Below, piece by piece: positions 1 through 8,625 of a stretch of 64,000 nt of DNA (position 1 is its first letter; every line of letters starts with the position of its first letter). Origin of the DNA: Halohasta salina (lineage in GTDB: Archaea; Halobacteriota; Halobacteria; Halobacteriales; Haloferacaceae). Location: NCBI RefSeq assembly GCF_024178165.1, contig NZ_JAMZIE010000001.1, forward strand, positions 62,001-126,000, written 5' to 3'. The notes below the pieces were generated by a model. The model was not told the origin of the DNA. It was given only the letters and a program-made list of their open reading frames with translations, and made no database searches. The translations under genes and the position numbers were made by a program.

Positions 1-2
1 CG

Positions 3-614
3 TTCAACGCAACCAGCAACGCGGTGAACTACCCGTACCTGCTCGACGGTGACGTCATCAGCAACAGTGCTGAACTCGACCTCCAGCCGCGTGCGATCAC
101 CCTCGACAACGTGAACGCCGACGACCAGCTCCAAGCTGAAAACGTCGAGGCTTCCGAGATCACCGGTACGACGAACGTTGCACCCGGCTCGGATGCGGTG
201 CTCCGCGTCTCCTCGACCGACGCTTCGACTTCGTTCCGTAACGGACAGAACGTCAACATCAGCGAAGACGGTACGGTCTCGGCCGAGTTCGACTTCAGCG
301 ATCAGGAAGTCGGCGACCTGTTCGACACGACCTACCGCGTTGGTGGCTCGTCCGTTGACACCGTCGAATCCGTGATCGTCGAAGAGGGCTCGCTCGGTGA
401 CGCTCCTGAGGAAGACACTGAGGAAGACACCGAGGAAGAGGAAGACACCGAAGAAGACACTGAAGAAGACACTGAAGAGGACACCGAGGAAGACACCGAG
501 GAAGACTCCACCGAGGAAGACTCCACGGATGACGAGACGCCCGGCTTCGGCGCACTCGTCGCCCTCGTTGCCCTCATCGGTGCAGCACTCCTCGCCGCGC
601 GCCGTCAGAACTGA
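3..614 (+). CDS. S-layer / BGTF-like surface glycoprotein, C-terminal part (5' end outside window)
   Basis: The frame is open from the first bases, so this is the last ~203 residues of a longer protein. It has a beta-rich domain with a 'TNVAPGSDA...' stretch like the one in the surface protein at the other end of the window, then a Thr/Glu/Asp linker, then a tripartite PGF-CTERM signal: Pro-Gly-Phe at bases 540-548, a hydrophobic helix and a short Arg-rich tail (AARRQN). Such proteins are exported, glycosylated on the linker, cut and lipid-anchored by archaeosortase. The artA gene lies ~650 bases downstream. It may be the S-layer glycoprotein itself, but the missing N-terminus prevents proof. 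Confidence 0.8.
   Translation, partial: FNATSNAVNYPYLLDGDVISNSAELDLQPRAITLDNVNADDQLQAENVEASEITGTTNVAPGSDAVLRVSSTDASTSFRNGQNVNISEDGTVSAEFDFSDQEVGDLFDTTYRVGGSSVDTVESVIVEEGSLGDAPEEDTEEDTEEEEDTEEDTEEDTEEDTEEDTEEDSTEEDSTDDETPGFGALVALVALIGAALLAARRQN
408..524 (+). repeat. Acidic TEED codon repeat in surface-protein linker
   Basis: Near-tandem copies of a 12-base unit (GAGGAAGACAC plus a third-position variant) encode repeating Glu-Glu-Asp-Thr. The unit is of the kind that expands by slippage. The threonines are typical O-glycosylation sites in haloarchaeal S-layer proteins just before the membrane anchor. Confidence 0.8.
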
Positions 615-661
615 TCTGACGACCCGCAGCGAGTAGCCGCTCCCGATTTCACACTCAACCA

Positions 662-690
662 CCGGCCGCGTGCCGGCCCTTCTTTATTTA
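662..690 (+). terminator. Stem-loop plus T-rich tract after the surface-protein gene
   Basis: CCGGC (662-666) can pair with GCCGG (672-676) across a 5-base loop, followed by TTCTTTATTTA. It lies ~50 bases past the stop codon. The AT-rich tract could also serve as a TATA element for the downstream uspA-like gene. Confidence 0.45.
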
Positions 691-758
691 TCAACCGCCG
701 AGCCGCAGCACTCGCCCGAGAGCGATTGATTCACATCGGTCGAGTCCGAGGTGCCGAT

Positions 759-1202
759 ATGTACGATATCGTGCTGTTCCCGACCGACGGTAGCGACACC
801 GCAACCGAGGCGGCGGCCCACGCGATCGACCTCGCCGCGCGCCACGACGCCGCACTCCACGTGCTGTACGTCGTCGACCACGAGCGCGTCAGCCGGATGG
901 CCCCGAAACTCGGAACCGACCACATCAAAGAGACCCTCCAGCAGGAAGGCGAGAAGGCCACCGGCGAGATCGCCGACCGCGCGGCGGAGGCCGGCCTCGA
1001 AACCACGACCAGCATCCGGGAGGGCGCGCCCGCCGACACCATTACCGCCTACGCCGACACCGTCGACGCCGACGCGATCGTCATGGGAACCAACGGCCGG
1101 ACCGGGATGGACCGGCTGCTGTTGGGCAGCGTCGCCGAGCGGGTGATCCAGACGACCGACCTGCCGGTGACGACGGTCAAAGCCCCGGCCGACGACGACT
1201 AA
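759..1202 (+). CDS. Universal stress protein, UspA family
   Basis: A 147-residue single-domain Usp protein. The N-terminus (MYDIVLFPTDGS) and the C-terminal GTNGRTGMDRLLLGS match the UspA fold, and the G-x2-G-x9-G-S pattern marks the ATP-binding subgroup. A TTG at 726 is in frame, but ATG 759 gives the family's usual N-terminus. Haloarchaea carry many Usp paralogues, so the precise role is unknown. It sits between a surface-protein gene and artA with no overlap. Confidence 0.9.
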   Translation: MYDIVLFPTDGSDTATEAAAHAIDLAARHDAALHVLYVVDHERVSRMAPKLGTDHIKETLQQEGEKATGEIADRAAEAGLETTTSIREGAPADTITAYADTVDADAIVMGTNGRTGMDRLLLGSVAERVIQTTDLPVTTVKAPADDD

Positions 1203-1270
1203 GCGGCGGCTGGACGCTGGCGGCACCCGCAACGACAAGCGATTTAGGCATCCTCGTCGACCAGTCAGGT

Positions 1271-2296
1271 ATGCAAGCGGCGATCGACTGGCTCGGCGCG
1301 GAACTGTTCACCGTGGGGCCGGTCTCCGACGCCTTGGCGTGGCTGGTCATCGGGCTGTTCGTCCTCGCCGGCGGCGTCGAGTGGTACGGCCGGCGGAGCG
1401 ACGCCGACCTGATGTCGACCGCCCGGCCGATCGCGGCCGCCGCGTGGGTCGGCTTCGGCCTCTTTTGGCTCAACCTCTTTCCGGCCTTCGCGTTCGAACA
1501 CCAGAGCTTCGTCGAGGGCCTGCTGAGTCTCGCCGCGTTTCCCGCCTGTCTGTACGTCGCCAAACACCTCTACGACGGCCGGGATACGCTGTTCGTCCTC
1601 TCCCGTGCGGTGGCGGTGATGGGGCTGATCTACCTCCCCTTCGAGACGATCCCCGCAGTCACTCTCGCGGGGACGACCCTGCCGGCCCCCCGGCAGTTCC
1701 TTATCGAGTTCGTGGCCGTTCTCACCGGCGACATCATCTCGCTGTTCGGCTACTCGCCGACGCTCATCGAGAGCTCCGAGGGGTACATGGCGACCTACCA
1801 GTGGATCTTGGCGGACGGCCACCGCTACAACGTCTCGATCGTGCTGGCCTGCACCGGCCTCGGCAGCATCGCCATCTTCGGCGGGCTGATCGCCGCCGTC
1901 CGCGCGCCGCTGGACCGGAAGCTACGGGGGCTGGCGGTCGCTGTGCCGACGATCTTCGTCCTCAACGTCTTCCGGACGGCGTTCATCTCGATCGCCTCCG
2001 GCACCCAACTCATGCACTGGTTCCCCGAGGCCGTCCTGTTGTTGTTCGGCGAGACCAATCCCTACCGGGTGTCGTTTCTCGTCTCCGACCGGATCATCAG
2101 CCAGCTACTGGCCGTCGTCGCGCTGATCGGGATCACCTATTTGGTCGCCCGGCAACTCCCCGCGCTGCTGACGGTGCTCGAAGACGTCCTCTACGTACTG
2201 ACCGGCGAGGAACACGACCTGCAGGCGGCGCTGGATCTCCCCCGTGAGCCTGCCGTCGACCAGCCGGAAGCCACCCGCGTCGACCGGGCCGACTAG
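1271..2296 (+). CDS. artA: Archaeosortase A (PGF-CTERM protein-sorting transpeptidase)
   Basis: A 341-residue multi-span membrane protein of the exosortase/archaeosortase family. The catalytic Cys lies in ACTGLGS (C194), the first Arg in NVFRTAF (R235) and the second in VSDR (R274). The spacings of 41 and 39 residues match those of the characterised Haloferax ArtA triad. ArtA removes the PGF-CTERM tail of surface proteins, which are then attached to an archaeal lipid; the candidate substrate is encoded just upstream. The poorly conserved C-terminal ~30 residues are cytosolic-looking and acidic. Its stop shares a CTAG with the convergent dphB stop. Confidence 0.93.
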   Translation: MQAAIDWLGAELFTVGPVSDALAWLVIGLFVLAGGVEWYGRRSDADLMSTARPIAAAAWVGFGLFWLNLFPAFAFEHQSFVEGLLSLAAFPACLYVAKHLYDGRDTLFVLSRAVAVMGLIYLPFETIPAVTLAGTTLPAPRQFLIEFVAVLTGDIISLFGYSPTLIESSEGYMATYQWILADGHRYNVSIVLACTGLGSIAIFGGLIAAVRAPLDRKLRGLAVAVPTIFVLNVFRTAFISIASGTQLMHWFPEAVLLLFGETNPYRVSFLVSDRIISQLLAVVALIGITYLVARQLPALLTVLEDVLYVLTGEEHDLQAALDLPREPAVDQPEATRVDRAD

Positions 2297-3102
2297 TCCT
2301 CGGTCTCGACCAGCCCCACGGGCGCGTCAGCCAGCGCCTGCAGGGCGTCGGCCTCGACGTGGTGGAGCTCGCCCGGAACCACCAGTAGATGGAGAGGATC
2401 GCCGAACTCGCGGTCGGCCAGTGTCGACAGCCGGTCGGCCGCTACTACCGGCTCGGGGCTCCCCGCTCGGGCGACGACCACGCCTAGTTGGTCGCCATCC
2501 CACTCGCTTGCCAGCAGCTCGGCGGCGTGGTCGGCGGTCATATACGTCTCGTGGTCGTCCGGAGCCCCCCGGCGAGGGTGGGAGTCGACTTTGATATCGA
2601 GATACACCAGCGTGTGGAGCCCCCGCGTTTGGTTGGCCTCGATCGACTCGATCACGCTCGGCGGCACGTCGCCCGCGCCGTGGACGAACGGGAACGGGAG
2701 GGTGACGGCCTTGCCGAACCGATAGTTCTGGAGGCCGGTCAGCCCGCTGGCGGCGGTTTCGGCCGTGACGCCATGGAGTACGCGCGTCTCGATCCCCCGT
2801 GTTTCCGCCCGGATCCGGAGGTCGGCGTGGGTCGTCGAGATCATCGTATCGCCGGCGGTCAGGAAGGCGACGTCCTCGGTTTCGGCGGCCGCGAGGATCG
2901 GCTCGGGATCCTGTTCGACACCCGCCCGGTCCCGAACCTCGATGTCGACCTCGTGGGCGGCTTCGAGCTCCTCGACGCTCGCCCCGAGCAGTTCGCTCGT
3001 GTAGAACTCGGCGAACGCGCGGTCGGCCTCCCGGAGGGCGGCCCGTCCCTCGCAGGTGATCGACTGGGTGTCGTAGAGGCCGAGTCCGATGAACGTAAGC
3101 AT
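2293..3102 (-). CDS. dphB: Diphthine synthase (EF-2 diphthamide biosynthesis methyltransferase)
   Basis: A 269-residue tetrapyrrole-methylase-fold protein beginning MLTFIGLGLYD, the characteristic start of archaeal DphB. It contains the FLTAGDTMIST loop and the GLTGLQNYRFGKAVTLPFPF segment (written as two motifs in this family). It uses S-adenosylmethionine to methylate the modified histidine of elongation factor 2 during diphthamide synthesis. Full length for the family. It converges with artA, their stop codons overlapping at 2293-2296. Confidence 0.95.
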   Translation of the reverse strand: MLTFIGLGLYDTQSITCEGRAALREADRAFAEFYTSELLGASVEELEAAHEVDIEVRDRAGVEQDPEPILAAAETEDVAFLTAGDTMISTTHADLRIRAETRGIETRVLHGVTAETAASGLTGLQNYRFGKAVTLPFPFVHGAGDVPPSVIESIEANQTRGLHTLVYLDIKVDSHPRRGAPDDHETYMTADHAAELLASEWDGDQLGVVVARAGSPEPVVAADRLSTLADREFGDPLHLLVVPGELHHVEADALQALADAPVGLVETED

Positions 3103-3153
3103 GCGTCGACGCAGGCGCCGACGCGGAATAACAGTGCTGAACCGCCCGCGCCG

Positions 3154-3873
3154 TCAGATAGCCGACTCGCTTTCGGGTGCCTCGACGGGGTGGTCGATCG
3201 CTTCCAGTTGCGAGACCATCTCTGCTTCGGCTTCGACGGCCTGTGGATGGAGACCGATCGACAACAGCACGTCGTCGCTCTCCCCGGCGGAGTGGGTAAA
3301 CGACAGCAGGTAGAGCCGGATCGGGATCTCGCCGTTCTGGGCGGCGTCGAACCCCGAGCCGCCGCTCTGCTGGCTCCCCGCGCCGCCGTCCGTTCCGGTG
3401 TCGAGGACGGCCGAAAACACCGGCGCGCTCCGCTCTTCGCCGAGCACCGACAGCGTGAGCTCGTCTTCCTGTTCGAGCTCCTCGATGGCGGCGTCGCCCT
3501 GCGACTGTCCTAGCCCCTCTTCGAGGACCCGCACGATGAGGTCCGCGCCGCTGAGCCGGGCCAATGGGTTCGCCGAGACGCCGGCAAACGAGACGTCGGG
3601 CGTGCTAAAGAGGAAGATCGATGACTGGCTCTCGGGGTTGTTGTAGGCTACCGACCACGTCTCGATGTCGACATCGCGTTCGACGCCGCCGACCTCGACG
3701 GTCTCGTTGATTCCCATCGCATCCGGTCCCTCGGCCTCGTAGCCTGCCTCGGCGGCGGTGGGGATCGCCGCCGGCGCGGCGGTGAACTCGAAGTTCCCGT
3801 CCTCGCCGAGACAGCCGGCCATGCCGACCGTACCGATGCCGCCAAGTAACGCCAAAACCCGTCGACGGTGCAT
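3154..3873 (-). CDS. Tat-exported lipoprotein, haloarchaeal family (DUF6517-like)
   Basis: A 239-residue protein with an N-terminal HRRRVLALLGG twin-arginine-type signal and a lipobox GMAGC giving lipidated Cys21. The rest is acidic, with no catalytic motif recognised; it resembles haloarchaeal DUF6517 proteins. The ATG at 3873 is preceded by GGTGGTGA, a near-perfect Shine-Dalgarno, which favours it over the in-frame ATG at 3894. The ribosome site lies inside an inverted repeat (see 3874-3917). A TATA-like AATTCAAATA lies at about 3926-3936. Confidence 0.8.
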   Translation of the reverse strand: MHRRRVLALLGGIGTVGMAGCLGEDGNFEFTAAPAAIPTAAEAGYEAEGPDAMGINETVEVGGVERDVDIETWSVAYNNPESQSSIFLFSTPDVSFAGVSANPLARLSGADLIVRVLEEGLGQSQGDAAIEELEQEDELTLSVLGEERSAPVFSAVLDTGTDGGAGSQQSGGSGFDAAQNGEIPIRLYLLSFTHSAGESDDVLLSIGLHPQAVEAEAEMVSQLEAIDHPVEAPESESAI

Positions 3874-3917
3874 ACTGTCACCACCCATTGGGGACATATT
3901 TTTGTTTCGGTGACAGT
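3874..3917 (-). promoter_or_regulatory. 9-base inverted repeat masking the RBS of the lipoprotein gene
   Basis: ACTGTCACC at 3874-3882 and GGTGACAGT at 3909-3917 are exact reverse complements, 26 bases apart. In the mRNA they would pair with an AT-rich loop between, and the right arm covers part of the Shine-Dalgarno directly before the AUG. It could be an RNA switch or a DNA operator; the sequence does not decide which. Confidence 0.55.
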
Positions 3918-4045
3918 CTTCGTATTTGAATTCTGCTGAGGCTTCAAGCGGGATTGTAGCGTCGAGCCGACGGCTCCTGTCCGGTCGATGACGGGGTGGC
4001 CGCCGGATGCTGACCTTTTTTATCGTCAGCCGGTATAGAACGGCT

Positions 4046-5419
4046 ATGTCTGCCGAGTCATACGACGTCGTCGTCGTCGGTGGTGGCACCGGCGGTGCGT
4101 TTGCCGCCGCCACCACGGCGAAGGCGGGTCTCGACACGGTTATTTTGGAGCGCAAGCCCGCCGAGGATGCGGGCCACATCGCCTGTGGTGATGCTATCAA
4201 GGGGACGGCCACCTTCCCCGAGGTGATCGATCTCGACTATCTCAAAGCGGAGTCGTTTACGAACCAGTCGGTGATGCGGGCCGTCTTCGAGAACCCCCTG
4301 ACTGACGAGGACATCGAGATCGGCTTCCGCGGGCCTGGGGCCGTCCTCGACCGCAAGCGCTACGGCGAGGTCATCCTCGAAGAGGCCGAGCGGCTCGGCA
4401 GCGAGATCCACTACGATACGGTCGTCCAAGACGTCACACAGGCCGCCGACGGCACCGTCACGGGCGTGACGGGCACACACAAGGGCAAGGCCGTCGACTA
4501 CGACGCCGAGGTCGTCATCGACGCCGCGGGCGCGCTGTCGATCCTCCAAGAGGAAACCGACTTCGCGGGGACGCATTTCGATACCAACGTCCGCTACTCA
4601 CAGTTCTGTTCGGCCTACCGGGAGGTGATCGAGGTCGACGAACCCGTCGACTGGGACGACGCGATCGTTTTCAAACCGACCGAGCAGCTCGGCTATCTCT
4701 GGTATTTCCCCCGCACCCCTACCCGGATCAACGTCGGCGTCGGCTTCCAGATGGACCAACCCGAGATGCAGATGATCTCGGCGATCGAGAAGGATATCGA
4801 ATCACGACCCGACCTCAAAAACCCGACCGTGGTCGACAAACTCGGGGCGGCTGTCCCCACCCGACGGCCCTACGACTCGGCGGTGGCGCCGGGCTACGTG
4901 GCGGTCGGCGATGCCGCCGGCCACGTCAACCCGACGACCGGCGGCGGCATCCCCGGTGCGGCCAAATCGGCCCACTGGGCCGCCAAGCGAGCGATCGCAG
5001 CCATCGAGGCGGGCGACGTGAGCGAGGCGGCGCTGTGGGAGTACAACCGCGATGTCATGGCCGACTTTGGCAAACATTTCGCCGCCATCGACTGCTACAA
5101 CATCTGGGGGACCGCCCACGACGTCGAGGAGTTGACCGAGATCGTCTCGGCGGTGCCGGCCCAACACCTCGCCGACGCGATGGCCGGCAAGGACACCGGC
5201 CCAATGGGCCTGTCGCTGAAACTCCGGACGATCAAAGACACCTTCGGCCACTGGGACGATCTGCTCGATCTCGCCCGCGTTCGCCGGAAGACCAACGCGT
5301 TGGTCGACCACTACGAGCGGTACCCCACCTCCCCCGAGGGGTTCCCCGCGTGGCAGTCGTTCCGCGACGACCTCATGGACGAGATCTACGAGATCTCCGG
5401 TGCCGATCCGAAATACTAG
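4046..5419 (+). CDS. Geranylgeranyl reductase-family flavoprotein
   Basis: A 457-residue FAD enzyme: the dinucleotide-binding VVVVGGGTGGAFAA is at the N-terminus, IACGDAIKGT follows, and the second FAD motif is YVAVGDAAGHVNPTTGGGIP. This pattern fits the geranylgeranyl reductase / digeranylgeranylglycerophospholipid reductase family that saturates the isoprenoid chains of archaeal lipids (or the prenyl chains of menaquinone). ATG 4046 puts the Rossmann strand at the normal position; an in-frame ATG at 4007 would add 13 atypical residues. Haloarchaea have several paralogues, so the substrate is uncertain. Confidence 0.85.
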   Translation: MSAESYDVVVVGGGTGGAFAAATTAKAGLDTVILERKPAEDAGHIACGDAIKGTATFPEVIDLDYLKAESFTNQSVMRAVFENPLTDEDIEIGFRGPGAVLDRKRYGEVILEEAERLGSEIHYDTVVQDVTQAADGTVTGVTGTHKGKAVDYDAEVVIDAAGALSILQEETDFAGTHFDTNVRYSQFCSAYREVIEVDEPVDWDDAIVFKPTEQLGYLWYFPRTPTRINVGVGFQMDQPEMQMISAIEKDIESRPDLKNPTVVDKLGAAVPTRRPYDSAVAPGYVAVGDAAGHVNPTTGGGIPGAAKSAHWAAKRAIAAIEAGDVSEAALWEYNRDVMADFGKHFAAIDCYNIWGTAHDVEELTEIVSAVPAQHLADAMAGKDTGPMGLSLKLRTIKDTFGHWDDLLDLARVRRKTNALVDHYERYPTSPEGFPAWQSFRDDLMDEIYEISGADPKY

Positions 5420-5549
5420 TCGCTGTCCTCTCCCGCCATCCGGTCGGACTCGCTCGTCTGCCGGGGTGACGCTCCCCGAGTGTCACTCGTCAAACCGATC
5501 GGCGGCGGATCACAACCCCTTTTCGGCGACGGTGCGTACTCTCGCGGGC

Positions 5550-6383
5550 ATGTCTCAGACCGATCCAGCCGTCGACGACTGTCCGTCCAGCAACGACATC
5601 CCGATGCTCGGGCTCGGAACGTGGGAGAACGACGACCCAGAGGCGTGTGCGGCGTCGGTCGAGACCGCCCTCGAGATGGGGTATCGTCACATCGACACCG
5701 CCCAGGCCTACGGCAACGAGACCGCGGTCGGCGAGGGGCTCGCCGCCGCCGACGTCGACCGCGAGGAGATCTTTCTTGCGACCAAGGTCTGGATCGACAA
5801 CCTCGCCCACGACGACGTGATCGAGACCACGGAAGCCAGTCTCGACCGCCTCGGCGTCGAGAGCGTCGACCTGATGTACGTCCACTGGCCGTCCCGGACC
5901 TACGACGCCGAGGAGACGCTGGCGGCGTTTAACGAACTCCACGCCGACGGGAAGATCGACCGGATCGGCGTCAGCAACTTCGAACCGGAGCAACTCCGGG
6001 AGGCCATCGAGATCTCCGATGCGCCGATCGTCGCCAACCAAGTCGAGTGCCACCCGCTGCTCCAGCAGGAAGAGCTTCGAGCGGTCTGTGAGGAGGAAGG
6101 CGTCGAACTCGTCGCCTACTCGCCGCTGGCCCGCGGCGACGTCTTCGACGTGCCGGAGCTACAGGCGATCGCCGACGACCACGACGCCAGCGCCGCGCAG
6201 GTGAGCCTCGCGTGGCTCCGCCAGCAGGGTGTGACGGCGATCCCCAAGGCGACGGGTGAGGCCCACATCCGGGACAACTGGCAGTCGCTGTCGCTGACGT
6301 TGAGCGACGAGGAGATCGACCGCATCGAGTCGATCGAACAGACCGGCCGCCGCGTCGACCCGAGTTTCGGCCCCTGGAACTGA
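5550..6383 (+). CDS. Aldo/keto reductase (NADPH-dependent, 2,5-diketo-gluconate reductase-like)
   Basis: A 277-residue TIM-barrel oxidoreductase with the complete AKR tetrad: Asp49 and Tyr54 in HIDTAQAYGNE, Lys79 in ATKVW and His112 in YVHWP. The C-terminal segment with IPKATGEAHIRDN is the NADPH-binding region. It reduces aldehydes or ketones to alcohols; the substrate cannot be told from sequence. The start at ATG 5550 follows a TCTCGCGGGC leader and gives a normal family length. A second, unrelated-subfamily AKR is encoded at 12187-13275. Confidence 0.9.
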   Translation: MSQTDPAVDDCPSSNDIPMLGLGTWENDDPEACAASVETALEMGYRHIDTAQAYGNETAVGEGLAAADVDREEIFLATKVWIDNLAHDDVIETTEASLDRLGVESVDLMYVHWPSRTYDAEETLAAFNELHADGKIDRIGVSNFEPEQLREAIEISDAPIVANQVECHPLLQQEELRAVCEEEGVELVAYSPLARGDVFDVPELQAIADDHDASAAQVSLAWLRQQGVTAIPKATGEAHIRDNWQSLSLTLSDEEIDRIESIEQTGRRVDPSFGPWN

Positions 6384-6489
6384 TCGTCCCTGCGAACTGA
6401 CTGCGCGCTGTCGGTACGGTTCGAGGTGGGCGATCAGGCTGGTACGTTGAACACAAAGTTCACATTCTCCGGCCTATCAGTAGGAGTAA

Positions 6490-7224
6490 ATGGAACGTCG
6501 ATCACCAGGGCTGTTGGGCGCGGTCCGCATCGACATGACGCGGCTCCACGAGACGTGGATGGAGGTCGTCTTCCCGCGCCAGCTCGATCCGGGCCACGTG
6601 CTCGGCAAGTGGAAACCGGAATCAGGCGTACAGAAGGTCGGCTACTACCTCTGGGGAGTGCTGGGGCTGCTTCCCGTGCTCGTCGGCTACCCCTTCCTGT
6701 TGGTCGGCTTCGGGACCCGGTACTACGCGGCCAAACTCGACAGCGCCGCCGCCCGCCTCGGGATCATCGGTGCGATTCTCCTGTCGGTCGTCGTCTGGGG
6801 GGCGTTGTCGGTGCTGGCCCGCTTCCAACTGTCGACCGAGGGGTTCATGGCCGTCCTCGCGGCCAGCGCCGTCGCGACGGTCGCAGCCGCGGCAGCGGTG
6901 TTTTTCGGTCGTGTCGGTGGCCGGGCGACGAGCGTGCTGTTGGCCTATCCGTCGGCGATGACCGCCCTGTTCCTCCCGCCGGTGGTCGCGGCCCTCTACG
7001 AGCCGACCCTCGGCGACATCGTCTTTCCCAACAGCGAGGAGCTGGCGATCTGGATCCTCGATACCATCCTCGTCGTCGGCGGGCTCAACGACGTGCTTCG
7101 TGACCAGTTCGCCCTCGAAGGCATCGGCTACGTCCTGATGTGGTTCGGGCTCTCGATCCCGCTGGGATGGGGCCTCGGCGTGCTGGTCGCGCTGGCGAAC
7201 CTCGTCCGCCCCAAAGACGACTAA
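6490..7224 (+). CDS. Multi-span membrane protein of unknown function
   Basis: 244 residues with about five predicted membrane helices (residues ~50-75, 88-110, 117-140, 145-168 and 210-235) between a cytosolic N-terminus with a conserved-looking HETWMEVVFPRQLDPGHVLGKW stretch (two parts) and a short charged tail. No family is recognised. A GGAG lies three bases before ATG 6490; ATG 6535 is an alternative start. It is followed after 45 bases by another small membrane protein on the same strand, so the two may be co-transcribed. Confidence 0.75.
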   Translation: MERRSPGLLGAVRIDMTRLHETWMEVVFPRQLDPGHVLGKWKPESGVQKVGYYLWGVLGLLPVLVGYPFLLVGFGTRYYAAKLDSAAARLGIIGAILLSVVVWGALSVLARFQLSTEGFMAVLAASAVATVAAAAAVFFGRVGGRATSVLLAYPSAMTALFLPPVVAALYEPTLGDIVFPNSEELAIWILDTILVVGGLNDVLRDQFALEGIGYVLMWFGLSIPLGWGLGVLVALANLVRPKDD

Positions 7225-7269
7225 CTGACGTTCCGGTGTGTTTAGGAGCCCCGAACCCCTACAATCTCT

Positions 7270-7461
7270 ATGGAGTTCAACCGGACGACGACGATCGGAC
7301 TGTTCGCTGCGGTCATCGCCATCGGAACCCTCGCGCTCATTGCCGCGCCGATGATGACCGCCCAGACGGTACTGATGATGGTGTTGCCCTCGATGGTCGT
7401 CTTCGGCCTCATAACGTTCGGTATCGGCCTCAAACACGGCCAGTATCAGGCCGCACGCTAG
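7270..7461 (+). CDS. Small two-helix membrane protein
   Basis: 63 residues forming two hydrophobic helices (about 9-28 and 33-52) with a short basic C-terminus (KHGQYQAAR). No function recognised; small haloarchaea-specific membrane proteins of this size are common. The preceding CTACAATCTCTATGG places the ATG just after an AT-rich stretch. Its stop overlaps the stop of the convergent DUF373 gene in a shared CTAG (7458-7461). Confidence 0.65.
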   Translation: MEFNRTTTIGLFAAVIAIGTLALIAAPMMTAQTVLMMVLPSMVVFGLITFGIGLKHGQYQAAR

Positions 7462-8552
7462 CGCTGTCGGTCGACTGCCGTCGGCCCGGTCCGTGCTTCG
7501 AGGAGGCCGGCGAGTCGGACACCGACGAGGCTCACGACCACGCCGGCGAGAATGTAGGCGACGAGCCGGTAGACCGGCGCGAACACCGCCGCCCCGACCA
7601 CGAGTTCGGTCTCGAAGACGTAGCCGGTAAAGCCGCGAACCACGATCCCCAGCGACAGCAGTCCAAAGGGGAGGTTGATGTACGGAGTCCGCACCGTTTC
7701 GGCGGCAATGAGTTCGTCCAGCAGCCGCCCGGTCCCCGCGGTGACCGCCGCCACTGCCAGCCATGGGCTGCTGTGGTGGACGAACGCGACGGCCGCCAGC
7801 GCCTCCGACCCGCCGACGTCCGAGACGCCGAGGACACCCACGAAGAGGCCGACGGCCGCCAGCCCGGCGGCGGCGACGTAGGTCACGACCGCGACCCGCC
7901 CGGAGTACAACAGCTCCCGACCCCACGCCGATAGCGAGCCGACCAGTTCGTCGATCCCCAACCCCTTATAGAGGATGCCGAGCCCGAGTAACGCGGCTAC
8001 CCCGCCGATGGCGACCGCCGGCGAGAACCACGCCAACAGCAGCGGGATCAACAGCAGGCCGATCCCGAGCGGGACCAACACCGTCGTTCGGAGCTCTTCG
8101 TCGGCCAGAAACTGCTTGAGCAGGTAGTAGGTCGACTCGATATCCCGTGCCTGCCGGACGACCACCCGATCGACGGCGTCGACCCGCAGCCGGCTCTCGA
8201 CGATGGGGACGACACGTTCGTCCTCGACGCTGTCGATGACGATGACGGCCTCGCTCGGCTCGTAGCGCTCGATCAGCGTCTCGATCTGTGCGGCGATGGC
8301 GCGGTCAGCGGTGATCGCCGACTCGCTGCTGCCCGACAGCACCGCGACGACGGCGTCGACGCCCTCGTCGCGGAGTTCACGTGTTACTCGCAAGGCCTCC
8401 AGCAGGCTGTTGACGCCCGTCGATTCGGGTTCGGCCAGTCCGACGTCGACGACGAGCGAGCGCACGGCTTCCCAGCCGTCGACCGGGGGGCGAACCCCGG
8501 TTTGTCGGCCGACCTCGTTGTCGCGGTCGACACAACAGACGAGCGTCGTCAC
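7458..8552 (-). CDS. DUF373 family membrane protein
   Basis: 364 residues. The N-terminal soluble half starts VTTLVCCVDRDNEVG, the hallmark of archaeal DUF373, and contains a 'VAVLSGSSESAITADRAIA' segment. The C-terminal half carries about six membrane helices. GTG 8552 gives the canonical family start; an in-frame ATG at 8567 would add MFWPA. Function is unknown; the soluble half resembles a nucleotide-binding or hydrolase-like fold only by general composition, so no activity is claimed. Confidence 0.8.
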   Translation of the reverse strand: MTTLVCCVDRDNEVGRQTGVRPPVDGWEAVRSLVVDVGLAEPESTGVNSLLEALRVTRELRDEGVDAVVAVLSGSSESAITADRAIAAQIETLIERYEPSEAVIVIDSVEDERVVPIVESRLRVDAVDRVVVRQARDIESTYYLLKQFLADEELRTTVLVPLGIGLLLIPLLLAWFSPAVAIGGVAALLGLGILYKGLGIDELVGSLSAWGRELLYSGRVAVVTYVAAAGLAAVGLFVGVLGVSDVGGSEALAAVAFVHHSSPWLAVAAVTAGTGRLLDELIAAETVRTPYINLPFGLLSLGIVVRGFTGYVFETELVVGAAVFAPVYRLVAYILAGVVVSLVGVRLAGLLEARTGPTAVDRQR

Positions 8553-8625
8553 AGCCGGCCAAAACACACCTGTCGGTAAAAACCCCGTCGGTTGGCCGGA
8601 AAAACCGCAGAAACGTTCGGTCGTC

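Noticed and set aside
408-524. CRISPR-like short repeats
   Set aside because: The repeats are in-frame Thr-Glu-Glu-Asp codons without unique spacers.
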